Notes under the pieces: model-generated
What the model saw: only the letters and a program-made list of their open reading frames with translations
Told to the model about the DNA's origin: nothing
The model's database searches: none
Shown: piece by piece, positions 1 to 10,200 of the stretch
How the letters are laid out: the number at the start of each line of letters is the position of its first letter
Position numbering within the stretch: position 1 is the stretch's first letter
Made by a program: the position numbers and the translations under genes
Source: Persicaria tinctoria
Taxonomy: Eukaryota; Streptophyta; Magnoliopsida; Caryophyllales; Polygonaceae
DNA length: 64,000 nucleotides
NCBI GenBank assembly: GCA_037127255.1
Contig: JBANSL010000014.1
Coordinates: forward strand, 2,606,501-2,670,500
Direction of reading: 5' to 3'

Positions 1-2
1 TT

Positions 3-2237
3 TGTGAAGAACAGGGAATAAGAAGGGAGTTAACAGCACCGTATACTCCAGAGCAAAATGGAGTCTCGGAGAGAAAGAATAGAACAGTTGTAGAGATGGC
101 AAGAAGCATGCTTAAAGCAAGAGGGATGCCGAATCAGTTCTGGTGTGAAGTAGTGGCTACAGCTGTATACATCCTCAACATTTCTCCAACAAAAGCTGTC
201 ATGGATATGACTCCACTAGAAGCTTGGAGAGGAAATAAGCCATCAGTAAGTCACTTGAGAGTGTTTGGTTGTATAGCTTATGCTTTGGTTAATTTAAGAA
301 CTAAACTTGATGATAAGTCTGAGAAGTGTATATTTATTGGCTATGCGGTTCAATCCAAAGCATATTGGCTATATAATCCTCTTAGTGGAAAGATTATTAT
401 CAGCAGAAATGTGGTATTTAATGAAGATGCAGAATGGATCTAGGAAGAAAAAGAAATTGGCACAAACAATCAGAGAATCATTACTCTTGATGTTTCGGTG
501 GGGGAGCCAACTGTGACAGACAACAACGAGCAAGTTCAGAGTTCTCCATCAATACCATCAAGTCATTACAACTCATCAAGCCAAAGCTCATCTCCTTCAA
601 GCTCTTCAAGTGAATCACCACCAAGAAGGTTCAGATCTCTAGCAGATATTTATGAGAATTGTGGATTTGCTTTGATTGCTACAGACCCAACATGCTTCGA
701 TGAGGCAAATGATAAAGGTGAGTGGAAAGCTGCAATGGAGGAAGAGATGAGGTCTATTCAGAAGAATGAGACTTGGAAGTTGATAGATCTTCCTCTAGGG
801 AAGAATGTGATTGGCTTGAAATGGGTATTCAGAACGAAGTACAACAGAGATGGAAGCATTCAGAAATATAAGGCACGATTGGTGGCTAAAGGGTATGCTC
901 AACAAGAAGGGATAGATTTTGAAGAGACATTCTCACCGGTGGCAAGATTTGAAACTGTGAGAGTTGTGCTTGCACTAGCTGCTCAATGGAAATTGCCAGT
1001 GTTTCAACTTGATGTCAAGTCAGCGTTTCTCAATGGAGAACTGCAAGAGGAAGTATTTGTTGAGCAACCTGAAGGCTTTGTCAAAAATGGAGAAGAGAGC
1101 AAAGTGTACAAGTTGCAGAAGGCTCTCTACGGTTTGAAACAGGCTCCTCGAGCATGGTATATCAAGATAGATGCATTCTTTCTTCAAAATGAGTTTGAAG
1201 GAAGTGAGAATGAGCCAACACTATATATTAAAAGGAAAGGTATGCAAGGGTTTATTGTAGTATGTTTGTATGTTGATGACATTATATACTTCAGCTCTTC
1301 ACAAACACTACTAGATGAATTCAAGTTCTTCATGATGAAGGAATTTGATATGACAGACTTGGGAATTCTACAATATTTCCTGGGTTTGGAAGTAAAGCAG
1401 AGAAAGAGTGGCATCTTTGTATGTCAGGAAAAATATGCAAAAGATTTGTTGAAGAAGTTTCACATGGAAAGTTGTGAGGTGGCAAAAACTCCAATGAATA
1501 CCAACGAGAAGCTACAGAGAGAAGATGGAACAAAAAAAGCTGATGAGAAGATGTTCAGAAGCTTGGTAGGAGGCTTGAACTACCTCATGCACACAAGACC
1601 GGACATTGCTTATTGTGTGAGTGTGGTGTCAAGATACATGCATAGCCCAACCAAGCAACACCTTGGAGCTGCCAAGAGAATACTCAGATATGTAGCAGGA
1701 ACAGTCAAGCATGGAATCTGGTACGAAAGAGTCAAAGATTTCAAACTGAAGGGTCATACTGATAGTGACTGGGCATGATGCATTGGCGACAGGAAAAGCA
1801 CCTTTGGCTCAGTCTTTTGTCTTGGCTCAGGAGCAATCACCTGGAGCTCAAAGAAGCAGGATACAGTGGCATTATCTTCTTCTGAAGCAGAGTTTGTTGC
1901 GGCAGGATCAGCTGCAAGACAAGCATTATGGCTGAAGAAGTTGCTGAAAGATTTGGGTTGCGCACAAGATGAACCTACTGAATTATGGTGTGACAACAAG
2001 TCAACAATTGCAATGACCAAGAATCCAGCATTTCATGCCAGAACCAAACACATTGAAGTGCAACATCATTTCATTAGAGAGTTGGTTTCTAAGGAGAAAA
2101 TTGTTCTAAAGTTTTGCGGAACAAATGATCAAGATGCAGATTTGTTCACCAAAGCACTGAGTTCAGCAAAGCATCAATTCTTTTTAGAGAAGATTGGAAT
2201 GAGAGAGTTTGAATCAAGGGGAGGTGTTGAAATATGA
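3..2237 (+). pseudogene. copia pol: integrase C-terminus, reverse transcriptase, RNase H
   Basis: A single reading frame runs from the left edge of the window to 2237, broken by a TAG at 441-443 and a TGA at 1776-1778. Visible landmarks are the integrase motif YTPEQNGVSERKNRT near 45-95, the RT motifs [11 protein letters not shown] and [13 protein letters not shown], the catalytic YVDD near 1270, and the RNase H regions SSSEAEFVA and TKHIEVQHHF. By family knowledge these parts of a copia polyprotein copy the RNA genome and integrate the cDNA. The second stop falls where copia proteins normally have Gly after DSDWA, so it is probably a single GGA to TGA change. Gag, protease and the integrase core lie upstream of the window. 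Confidence 0.9.
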
Positions 2238-2458
2238 TTCAAACGTTATTTTAGGAAGAAATAATTTAGACAATCTATTATTAATGTGTAACAATTCAAT
2301 TAAGCAAATCTATTATTAATGTGTAGATATTAATAGCCTAAGATTTCTCTATTTAAGTGATGTATTTGTTTCATTGTAAATTAAGAAGAAGAAAAGCAGT
2401 AATCTTCCTGTACAAACATTTCATTGTTCTTCATCTTCTTCCTCTGACAAATCCAACA
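2225..2458 (+). repeat. 3' LTR of copia element 1
   Basis: This is a 234-bp LTR with the short inverted termini TGTTG and CAACA. The polypurine tract lies immediately upstream. The partner 5' LTR is outside the window, so the boundaries rest on the termini, the purine tract and the return of NHL-like gene sequence at 2464. Confidence 0.8.
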
Positions 2459-2463
2459 AGACT

Positions 2464-2818
2464 CCGGGCAGGCGGCCGTCGGCGAGGATCGTGCTGCCTT
2501 TGCCCTTCCTCACAAACAATGTGAACCTTGTCAGGTTGAGGGGGGGCCGTCGGGGCCCGGGTTGCCGGCCCGGATGCCGACTCTGATGTTGCTGTCGACG
2601 CGGCCGTCGGAGGTGACGTTGTAGTATCTGACCGCCGTTGACTCCATGGCGAGGGTCAAATACTTGACGGGTCTGGACCGCTCAGACGTCAACGTCCACA
2701 GTAAGGGCACGAGAAGCATGGCTAATAATCCGAGTGAAATGACTGTGGTTATGCAACCAGCCCAGGGCCCGGGCTCGGGCTCGCTCTTGGTCGTGAGTGG
2801 TTCTGTAGTCGTAGACAT
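2464..2818 (-). pseudogene. NHL/LEA_2-like membrane protein, copy 1 (frameshifted, cut by copia)
   Basis: The start codon is at 2818, in the context MSTTTEPLTT shared with copies 2 and 3. A hydrophobic segment at about residues 21-41 predicts one membrane pass. The frame then follows its paralogues through the blocks VKYLTLAMESTAVRYYNVT and VGIRAGNPGPDGPP. One base is missing from the C-run that encodes GPP (plus strand near 2543), which shifts the frame to a stop at 2531. Homology continues in another frame to 2464, where copia element 1 interrupts the gene. The C-terminal half should lie left of the window. This copy cannot make the family protein. Confidence 0.75.
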
Positions 2819-2821
2819 TTG

Positions 2822-2902
2822 AAACGACGTCGTTTACGGGATTGATTGATTGATTGATTGAATGATCGACGCCGGTGGATGTCGTATACGAGTGTTTAAA
2901 TA
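2822..2902 (-). promoter_or_regulatory. Core promoter region of NHL-like copy 1
   Basis: Next to the start codon (2822-2835) is the perfect 14-base palindrome AAACGACGTCGTTT, with an ACGT core of the kind bound by plant bZIP factors. A TATA-like TATTTAA (2896-2902, minus strand) lies about 80 bases upstream of the ATG. Both recur at matching positions in copies 2 and 7. Their function is inferred. A (GATT)n run separates the two elements. Confidence 0.45.
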
Positions 2903-3246
2903 GCCGGCTTCTATCATATCTTACTATCGCCCTAAATTAAAATATTAAAATTTCAAACCCGATGTTATCAAATCTTCCGATCCAATTTACCCTAGACTTT
3001 TTTCTCGGGATCGATATATAAAAAAAATTATGAGTGTTTTACCCCAAAAAAGGATTTTTCTTAAATATAAGGAGCACTAATTTATATAATACTCCGTACA
3101 GTTTTTTTTGATAAAATATTATTTTTAAATTAAATAAAAACAATTTAATTAAATATATAACGTATCCTCTAGCCTTTTGAACATTCCTATGGTTATTCTC
3201 TATATATATACGGGCGTCTATTCATTGTTAATTATTCAACACCTAA

Positions 3247-4420
3247 GGATGGTCAAATTTGGACTAAGCTTAACAGTAACCAAATTAAGAAAAAAAACCC
3301 TAAAAGCTCTCATCGAGAGCGTATGCCGCCGCCTCGGCCTCCAAATGGCGGTTTCCACCAAATCTTGCCCAGTAGCTTTCTTTGCCCTCGTCCACCGGTT
3401 TCCACCTAACGCCGCTACCTGCCATGGTTGTCCATCACCAATCCTTGGTTCCGCCTTCGTCCTCGGCTCACCTTCGCCCCTACCAGCCTCTCCTGGTTGT
3501 CCATCACCAATCCTTGTTCAGCCGCCCTCAAACCGGATCCCGCCACCACCGTCCGTCTTCCTTGTTCCAGGTCACCACCGCCTGCCGGTCTTGTCTCTCA
3601 AAGACCTCCTGCCGGTTCTGTAGCCTGCCTTGGTTGCCTCCACCGCCTTCGCGCCCGGATTTCCACCGCCACCACCGCACGAGACAGTGGGGGCCTCGGT
3701 ACCGCCCCACTGTCTTCCAAACTCCCAAAAAACCCAACCCACAAACCCTAGGCTCACCCGCCGCCGCCGTCTCCGGTTTCCTCCCCGTCAGCCTGAGCGG
3801 CCACCCTCTCTTCAGCTTTTGAGAATTATTGGATTGCTATCCAGTAAAACCATCAAAATTAAATGCCCTCTTTCCAACCCTAACCGACTGACCGGCTCCG
3901 CGCCTCGTCTTGCCCATTCCGGCGGCCCATCCTCGACTGGCCCCGCCTCATCAGCACCGCCGTACCCAAGTCTCCGTCTTCGCCAACATCGGCTCTGCGG
4001 CCCTGTTCTGTGGTCGATGTGCGACCTCTTTCAAGACCAAGATCCTGAGACTCCGGCCTCGCGATCCATGCCTTCGCACTCCTCTACAACCCTTGAGCAC
4101 ATCTGCTCCACTGACCCCTCCTAGATCCACAAAATTGAAAAACCCAAACTTGATTTTATCCCTCTCCTTACAAATACAACAACCCCAGAACCACAAATTC
4201 AAAAAACCAAAACATAATCGTAACTGGTGCTTAGCCGCCTTCGGAAAATATCTCAAGACACTAGGGTTTTTTTTGCGTTGTTTTAGTTTTTTTATTGTAT
4301 ATTTATTTTCGTTTGTTCGCCGACCCTCTACGGAGGGTCAAACAAGTCATCTTCGGATGACTTCAGGATCGCTTGTCGATCCACTTCTTGCCCATGGTAA
4401 AAAAAAAATAAAAAATAAAA
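3247..4420 (+). mobile_element. A-tailed insertion with 17-bp target duplication (LINE-mobilised)
   Basis: AATTATTCAACACCTAA occurs at 3230-3246 and again at 4421-4437. The second copy directly follows an A-rich tail (4398-4420). A long target duplication plus an A-tail is the signature of target-primed reverse transcription, so this is a LINE/SINE product or a retrotransposed transcript. The insert is far more GC-rich than its surroundings. It contains a repeated block (GGTTGTCCATCACCAATCC at 3426 and 3497) and proline-rich frames with no recognisable domain. It has no RT. It may be a LINE with its coding region deleted, or an unknown processed transcript. Confidence 0.72.
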
Positions 4421-4620
4421 AATTATTCAACACCTAATCTAAGTTTAAACGATTGTTTTCATACGACATACCAGTACTCACCAAATAATCAAATATGATT
4501 TGTGAAATAACTTAATTGATTAAGAATATAAAATACCTATATTAAAAGATAAGACTTTCTCTTTTACAACCAGGCTACTTTAGTGACTAACAAGTCATTT
4601 CAATAGTTTAGACAATGAAT

Positions 4621-4689
4621 TCATATACCTTAATGCATACAACCTTTATAATATATATCATATACCTTAATGCATACAACCTTTATAAT
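4621..4689. repeat. Tandem duplication, 37-bp unit
   Basis: TCATATACCTTAATGCATAC and the following 12 bases occur twice head to tail, starting at 4621 and 4658. A short (TA)n run follows at about 4691-4713. No coding potential is seen. Confidence 0.8.
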
Positions 4690-4719
4690 TAATATATATA
4701 TATATATATATATGCGAAA

Positions 4720-5340
4720 TTTAGGTTAAACCTAAAACCCACTACACTTTCATACCAACATACCGATCAACTCGTAATTGAGTCAAGTGGTGCACAAATA
4801 AATTCAATAATTCATGAAATTTGCATAACCGACTTGAAACTAATCGACAACAATTTGATGGTAAATTGTAGAAATCTAAACATGCTCTGATATCAATGGT
4901 AACATTTCTATTTAATTTCGATCATAAAATCAATCAAAACATAGTATATATTTCATACAATTCAAACACTCGTTCTATGACGAAGAGAAACCATGATCCA
5001 TTTGCGTCTTCGCAACTGAATAAGGGAATCGTTGATCGATTTCTCACCCCTGAGTCTTTTACCATCCGTAACCGCTCTCTTATATATTTCTGCTCAGTAA
5101 CCGTTCACTCATTCATTTTCCCTATTAATTATCTATTCACGGTTTTGATATATTTAACCGGAAAAAAATAATATACAAAATTAATCCTATACACATAAGC
5201 CAAATAAAATGTAACATATAAATTTTATTTATTTTATGATTGTTAATTAAAAGTTATTCATAAATAAAAGTTATTAAAGAAACTAGATACGATGCAGGCA
5301 ATATAACTTTGCAATATATATAAATTTGTTCCAACGTAAC
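4720..5340. repeat. 3' flank unit of NHL array, copy 2 (includes degenerate LTR-like sequence)
   Basis: This stretch is related to 17300-17900, and in part to 32440-32900 and 53160-53300. It contains a degenerate GCTCTGATATCA (4884), which resembles the complement of an initiator-tRNA-Met primer site, followed by LTR-like AT-rich DNA. I read it as an old copia LTR remnant that was duplicated with the gene array. No intact frame is present. Confidence 0.4.
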
Positions 5341-5343
5341 CAA

Positions 5344-5799
5344 GGCATTGTTTGGTTACACTTTTACATCCCAGGAAGTATATATTCTTAGGAATTGGTT
5401 TTAAATATACGTGTTTGGTGCAATTTTTTTAAACTAAAAAACACAGGAATTAGATTTCCAAGGAATTGGAATTCCTACAAAATGGAGGAATTCAATCGGT
5501 AAGATCAACTTCCCCTTTTCTTCCCCAAATCTTTTATTTATTTTATTCTTTTCATAAAGAAAATCTCTAATTTGTCCATATTAATATGATGAATTTATTT
5601 ATATATAAATATTATAAAAGTAATTTAAAGCCAATTGTTGTTAAATATCCTTGTTCAACCAAACAAAATGCAGTAATTGAGTTAATGGGAATTTATTTGC
5701 AAACAAACATTTTTTCATACTTTCCGAAAAGTAGAATTCATCGAAATTTTATTTCCCTTGAAATAGGAATTAAAATTCCTACATTTAACCAAGGAGCCC
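5344..5799. mobile_element. PIF/Harbinger (Tourist-like) MITE
   Basis: The ends are imperfect inverted repeats: GGCATTGTTTGGTTA at the left, and the complement of the right end reads GGGCTCCTTGGTTA. CAA flanks both sides (5341-5343 and 5800-5802), a 3-base duplication as expected for this superfamily. Removing the element restores CCAA-ATCAAATC, which matches the uninterrupted 3' flank of copies 4-7 (for example about 20590). The 456-bp element has no transposase, so it is non-autonomous. Confidence 0.7.
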
Positions 5800-5852
5800 C
5801 AAATCAAATCTCACATTTTTGCTAAAAAGAAAAATAAATGAAAAATAGAAAA

Positions 5853-6485
5853 TCACAATAACCATCGACCTATCAATTGACAATCGACCTTCTGAGCCCT
5901 AGTCGCCGACCGGCCGGAGCAATCAATCACGACGTCCTCGCAGGTCGCAAACATCCATATTCGTTTCCCCAAACACCCGATCAATTTGACTTTGACGATC
6001 CCCTCTCCGGCCGCCAAGTCAGCCCTAATCTCCTCAACAACCTCGGCATCGAGGGGCATCACTCCATAGCGACTGGGCACGGACACCAAGCCGAACGCCT
6101 CCCCGTGGACCAGCACCTCGCTGCCCGCGGTCAGGTTCAAGACGCCGGGCAGGTGGCTGTCGGCGAGGGTCGTGTGTTTGCCCTTCATCACATACAATCC
6201 GAGGCTTGTCAGTTTGAGGGGGGGCGCGTCGGGGTCCGGGTTGCCGGCCCGGATGCCGACTCCGATGATGCTGACGACGCGGTCGTCGGGGGTGACGTTG
6301 TAGTATCTGACCGTCGTTGACTCCACAGCGACGGTCAGATACTTGACGGGGACGGGCCGCACCCGCTTTACCTCGAAGAACACGGAAACCGCCACAGCTG
6401 CAGAAATGATGCAAACGACTATTATAAATATGCAACAACCCTCGTCCTCGCTGGTGGTCATGGATGGTTCAGTAGTCGTAGACAT
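5853..6485 (-). CDS. NHL/LEA_2-like single-pass membrane protein, copy 2 (intact)
   Basis: An intronless 210-residue frame starts at MSTTTEPSMT; this start is shared by copies 1 and 3 and follows the conserved palindrome. Residues 1-15 are polar, about 16-39 form a membrane segment (CCIFIIVVCIISAAVAV), and the rest is a soluble domain. That domain has blocks GVGIRAGNPDPD, LPGVLNLTAGSE, HGEAFGLV, ADLAAGEGIVKVKL and a Cys-rich end, CEDVVIDCSGRS then KVDC. The pattern of hydrophobic strands, an N-P motif, a Gly-rich strand near the end and a final Cys resembles LEA_2/NHL proteins, which are type II plant membrane proteins often linked to defence or stress. The assignment is by pattern only. NVT and NLT are possible glycosylation sites. 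The copy has no visible defect. Confidence 0.75.
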   Translation of the reverse strand: MSTTTEPSMTTSEDEGCCIFIIVVCIISAAVAVSVFFEVKRVRPVPVKYLTVAVESTTVRYYNVTPDDRVVSIIGVGIRAGNPDPDAPPLKLTSLGLYVMKGKHTTLADSHLPGVLNLTAGSEVLVHGEAFGLVSVPSRYGVMPLDAEVVEEIRADLAAGEGIVKVKLIGCLGKRIWMFATCEDVVIDCSGRSATRAQKVDCQLIGRWLL

Positions 6486-6488
6486 TTG

Positions 6489-6587
6489 AAACGACGTCGT
6501 TTACGGGATCGGTCGATCGACACTGGTGGAAGCAAATCAGGTTAGCAAATTGCAATAGATGTAACGTCGTATACGAGTGCTTAAATA
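6489..6587 (-). promoter_or_regulatory. Core promoter region of NHL-like copy 2
   Basis: The palindrome AAACGACGTCGTTT occupies 6489-6502, three bases upstream of the ATG. A TATA-like TATTTAA lies at 6581-6587, about 95 bases upstream. GGCTATTTAA followed by a CACTCGTATACGAC-like stretch is conserved with copy 1. This spacing implies a short leader that would include the palindrome, so the palindrome could act in DNA or in RNA. Confidence 0.5.
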
Positions 6588-7027
6588 GCCGTCTTCTATC
6601 TACTCTCCCCCTAAATTAAAATATTTAAAATACTGTATTTTTTTTCAAACTAATCCATCACACTTTTTTCAAAGGGTTTTGCTATTCATCGCCCCGAGGG
6701 CGACGAACAAGGTCCTAATATAGAAATATAGAAATTAGTTTTATAACAATTAAAAATTATTTTACTCAATTACACACCAAATCCCCACCAAATCTTTAAA
6801 TAATCAAATATACCTAAATCAAAAAAAACTTCCTTAAAACTTTAGCAGATCATCCGTTTCTTTAGTTCACTGACCTCTATCATCTTCTATAATTTGTGTC
6901 CATTTGACCTCCACTGTGTATTCAACACTCCTATTCGTCAATCGCTCTCTGCCTCGTATCTTGCTCTCTGTCTTTTCGCCAATCAATCTATGCTTCCGAT
7001 CTCGCTCTCTGCCTTTTCCTTCCAACC

Positions 7028-7208
7028 TATTGGGGTTAGTTGTTGAGGTTATGCAACTTGGTTGCTTAGTAGTTATAACTGCCTACCGTGTGCAATAAGC
7101 TGAGGAAAAGTGGTGTATAAATAGGCCCCTTTTGTTTGTAATTCACACTCAATATACAATTCAATCAAATACAACACACATTTTTGTTCTCTTCCCTCTG
7201 CTGTTACA
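7028..7208 (+). repeat. 5' LTR of copia element 2
   Basis: This LTR contains a TATA-like TATAAATAGGCCCC (about 7115-7128), the probable promoter of the element, and it ends immediately before the primer binding site. It matches 11499-11679 at 180 of 181 positions by eye. Confidence 0.93.
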
Positions 7209-7220
7209 TGGTATCAGTCT
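7209..7220 (+). other. Primer binding site, copia element 2
   Basis: TGGTATCAGTCT directly follows the LTR and matches the initiator tRNA-Met complement TGGTATCAGAGC except in the last bases. It would prime minus-strand cDNA synthesis. Confidence 0.8.
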
Positions 7221-7230
7221 AGGTTCTTCA

Positions 7231-10200
7231 ATGGCGGATGAAGTTGTTCATCCAGCTGTTGTCGCTTCGCTTGATCCGAATGATGAACTCTACCTCCATC
7301 ATTCCGATCATCCGAACTACATTTTGTCCACTGGCCTTCTCAATGATCGAAATTATGTTTCCTGGCGTCGATCTGTTGAAGTATCTCTATACGCGAAGAA
7401 CAAATTCGGCTTCGTTACAGGCGCCTCTGCTCGTCCTCCAGCTACTTCGCCTCTCCTCAATCAGTGGGAGAGATGCAATAACATGGTGATTGCCTGGCTT
7501 TTGCACTCAGTCGAGAAAGACATCGCCGAATCTATTTTGCACTTCCGCACATCTGCTCTTATCTGGAAAAATCTTGCAACTCGCTTTTCTCGATCCAATC
7601 GAACTCGTGTTTTCCAGATCCAGCGTGAGATCTTTTCGATCTCTCAAGGATCTATGTCGATCTCGTCTTATTTTACCAAATTGAAGAAGCTATGGGACGA
7701 ATACACTTTATCTGTTTAAGCTCGGTTGTCTGATTCTGCTTCTATTACAGTTCTACAGCAATTGCTTGATGATCAGCAAGTCATCCAGTTCCTCGTCGGT
7801 CTCAACGAGACGTATTGTTCAACTCGTGCTCAGATCCTTTTGATGCAGCCTCCTCCTTCGTTAAACGAGGTGTATCAGCTGGTTTTACAGGATGAGGAAC
7901 AGCGTGAGCTCGGATCCAAATCTGCACCTACTTCTGAAGTTTCTACTGCTCTTGCTTCTCAACGAGCTCCTGATTCCACTAAACCAGCTGCTGGCAGAGG
8001 TCAAACTTCCTCATCTCGTGGTCGTGGATCTTCACCTGGTGCTGGAAGAGGACAAACTGCTGCTGGTCGTGGAACTCTTTTTTGTGATCACTGCAAGATA
8101 GGTGGTTATGTCATGGACACCTGTTGGAAACTCCATGGCCACACTATTTTATGTGAATTCTGTAAACTTGGAGGTCATACAGTGGACAAGTGCTGGAAGA
8201 AGCACGGATATCCTCCTGGCAAAGGCCCTACTGCTGCTACAACTGCTGATTCTTCTCATTCCTTGACGTCTGAGCAGTACAATCAGTTGCTATCATTGCT
8301 ACGAAAGCCTAATGTTCCATCCTCTGACACTGCGGCATTCCTGGCAGGTACAAACTTCAGTTTCCTTACTTCTAGTTCAAATCCAACTTGGATCATCGAC
8401 AGTGGTGCCACTGACCACATCACTCCCAACCATAACCTTTTCTCTTCTTTGATTGCTTTGTCTAAACCTATCTCTATCACTATGCCTAATGGCAAAACTG
8501 CTGCAGTATCTCATTCTGGCACCATATGTCTTTCTCCTACTCTCACCATCTCTAATGTCCTTCTTGTTCCAGATTTCTGTTTCAACCTTTTATCTGTGAA
8601 GAAGCTTATTACAGACACTCATGCTAATGTCCTTTTCACTGATCATTTTTGTTTCCTTCAGGCCCCTTCGATGAAGATTCCCCTTGTAATTGGCAGTGAG
8701 GTTAAAGGTCTTTATGTTGCAAACGTTTCTTTTAGTAAGCCTGGATCTAGCTCTACTGTTATGACTAGTGTTCCTTTCAATAAATTTGCTTGTTCTATCA
8801 CACTTTCTTCACATTTACTTGAATTGTGGCATTGCCGTTTGGGACATGTTCCTTTTTCTCAATTAAAGCATCTCAGTGTTATTGATTGCAATGTTAAACC
8901 AACACATTTATGCAAAATCTGTCCACAGGCCAAACAGCACAGGAATTCCTTTCCTGTGTCCACTACACGAGCCTCTGCTCCCTTTGAGCTCATACACATA
9001 GATACTTGGGGTCCATTTCATACCCCAACACATGATGGTCATAAATACTTTCTTACATTGGTTGATGATCATACCAGGTCCACTTGGACTTTTCTTATGC
9101 CAACCAAAAGCAGTGCCTTACCCATTCTTCATACCTTTCAGGAGTTGGTTGTTACCCAATTTCACACAAAGATTAAAGTCATTCGTTCTGACAATGCTGC
9201 TGAGTTTTGTGGCTCAAGTGCTTTATAATTTTTTTCTTCCAAAGGAATCATCCACCAAACCAGTTGCCCTTACACTCCACAACAGAATGGTGTTGTGGAA
9301 AGGAAGCACAGGCATCTCTTGGAGGTGGCTCGTGCCCTTCATTTTCAATCCAACTTACCTTTGCCATATTGGGGAGATTGCATACTTACAGCCACTTACC
9401 TTAACAATAGAACTCCATTACCATCCTTAAATTTTCAATCTCCCTACTTCCTTCTCTTCCACAAAGAACCTGATTACCATCTTCTCAGGGCATTTGGCTG
9501 CCTTTGTTTTGTTTCTACATTTCCTCATACCACTGATAAATTCTCTCCTCGTTCTAAAATTTGTGTTTTCATTGGATATTCCTTTGGTAAAAAAAGGTTA
9601 TAAAGCACTTGATCTCAGTACAAAGCAAATCCATCACACCAGAGACATTGTTTTCCATGAATCCCACTTCCCTTTACACCATACACCTCCTTCCTGTGAT
9701 GCTTTATTACCTACTGTCTCTGATGCTGATTTTGACCTCATTTTCACACCCATCCATTCTCCAACTCCTACTCTCATTTTACCTGATGATCCCCTAGAGG
9801 CTCCTCCAAACAATCCTCCACCTGTTCCTCCTCCAGACAATCCTCCAGCCTATCTAAAAGATTTTGTTTGCAACTTTGGTCCTACCTCTACTGCCTTGAT
9901 CAATGTGGTTTCTTTTTCTGCTTCTCATTTTGCTTTACTTACCCATCTTTCTTCTTACACTGAGCCAACCTCTTACAAACAAGCCTCCATTGATCCAAAT
10001 TGGATTTCTGCTAGGACTAAGGAAATTGATGCTTTGACTGCTAATGCCACTTGGGACATTGTCCCATTACCACATGGTAAAACTCCCATTGGATGTCGAT
10101 GGGTGTTTAAGGTAAAGCTTAAATCTAATGGCAGCTTGGAGAGGTATAAGGCTCGGTTAGTGGCCAAAGGTTTTACACAGAAAGAGGGCATTGATTTTCT

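Larger units (their letters stand above)
1..2458 (+). mobile_element. Ty1/copia retrotransposon 1, 3' part (left end outside window)
   Basis: The window opens inside the integrase region of a copia element. Reverse transcriptase and RNase H follow, in copia order. A purine tract ending AAGGGGAGG abuts the 3' LTR, which starts TGTTGAAATA and ends CCAACA at 2458. Sequence of NHL-like copy 1 resumes directly afterwards, so the element sits inside that gene. The 5 bases after the LTR (AGACT, 2459-2463) are the candidate target duplication, but the left copy lies outside the window. Two in-frame stops make it non-autonomous. Confidence 0.92.

Noticed and set aside
3382..4124. Proline/serine-rich frames in the A-tailed insertion as genes
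   Set aside because: Four overlapping frames are open because of composition. None has a domain, and the insertion is retrotransposed. Kept only as part of the mobile element.
5877..6320. Long plus-strand frames opposite the NHL-like genes (also at 18144, 20614, 37226, 53376 and 55887)
   Set aside because: They mirror the GC-rich ectodomain codons on the other strand, differ in start and end between copies, and lack family conservation as proteins. The minus frames carry the conserved start, membrane segment and blocks.
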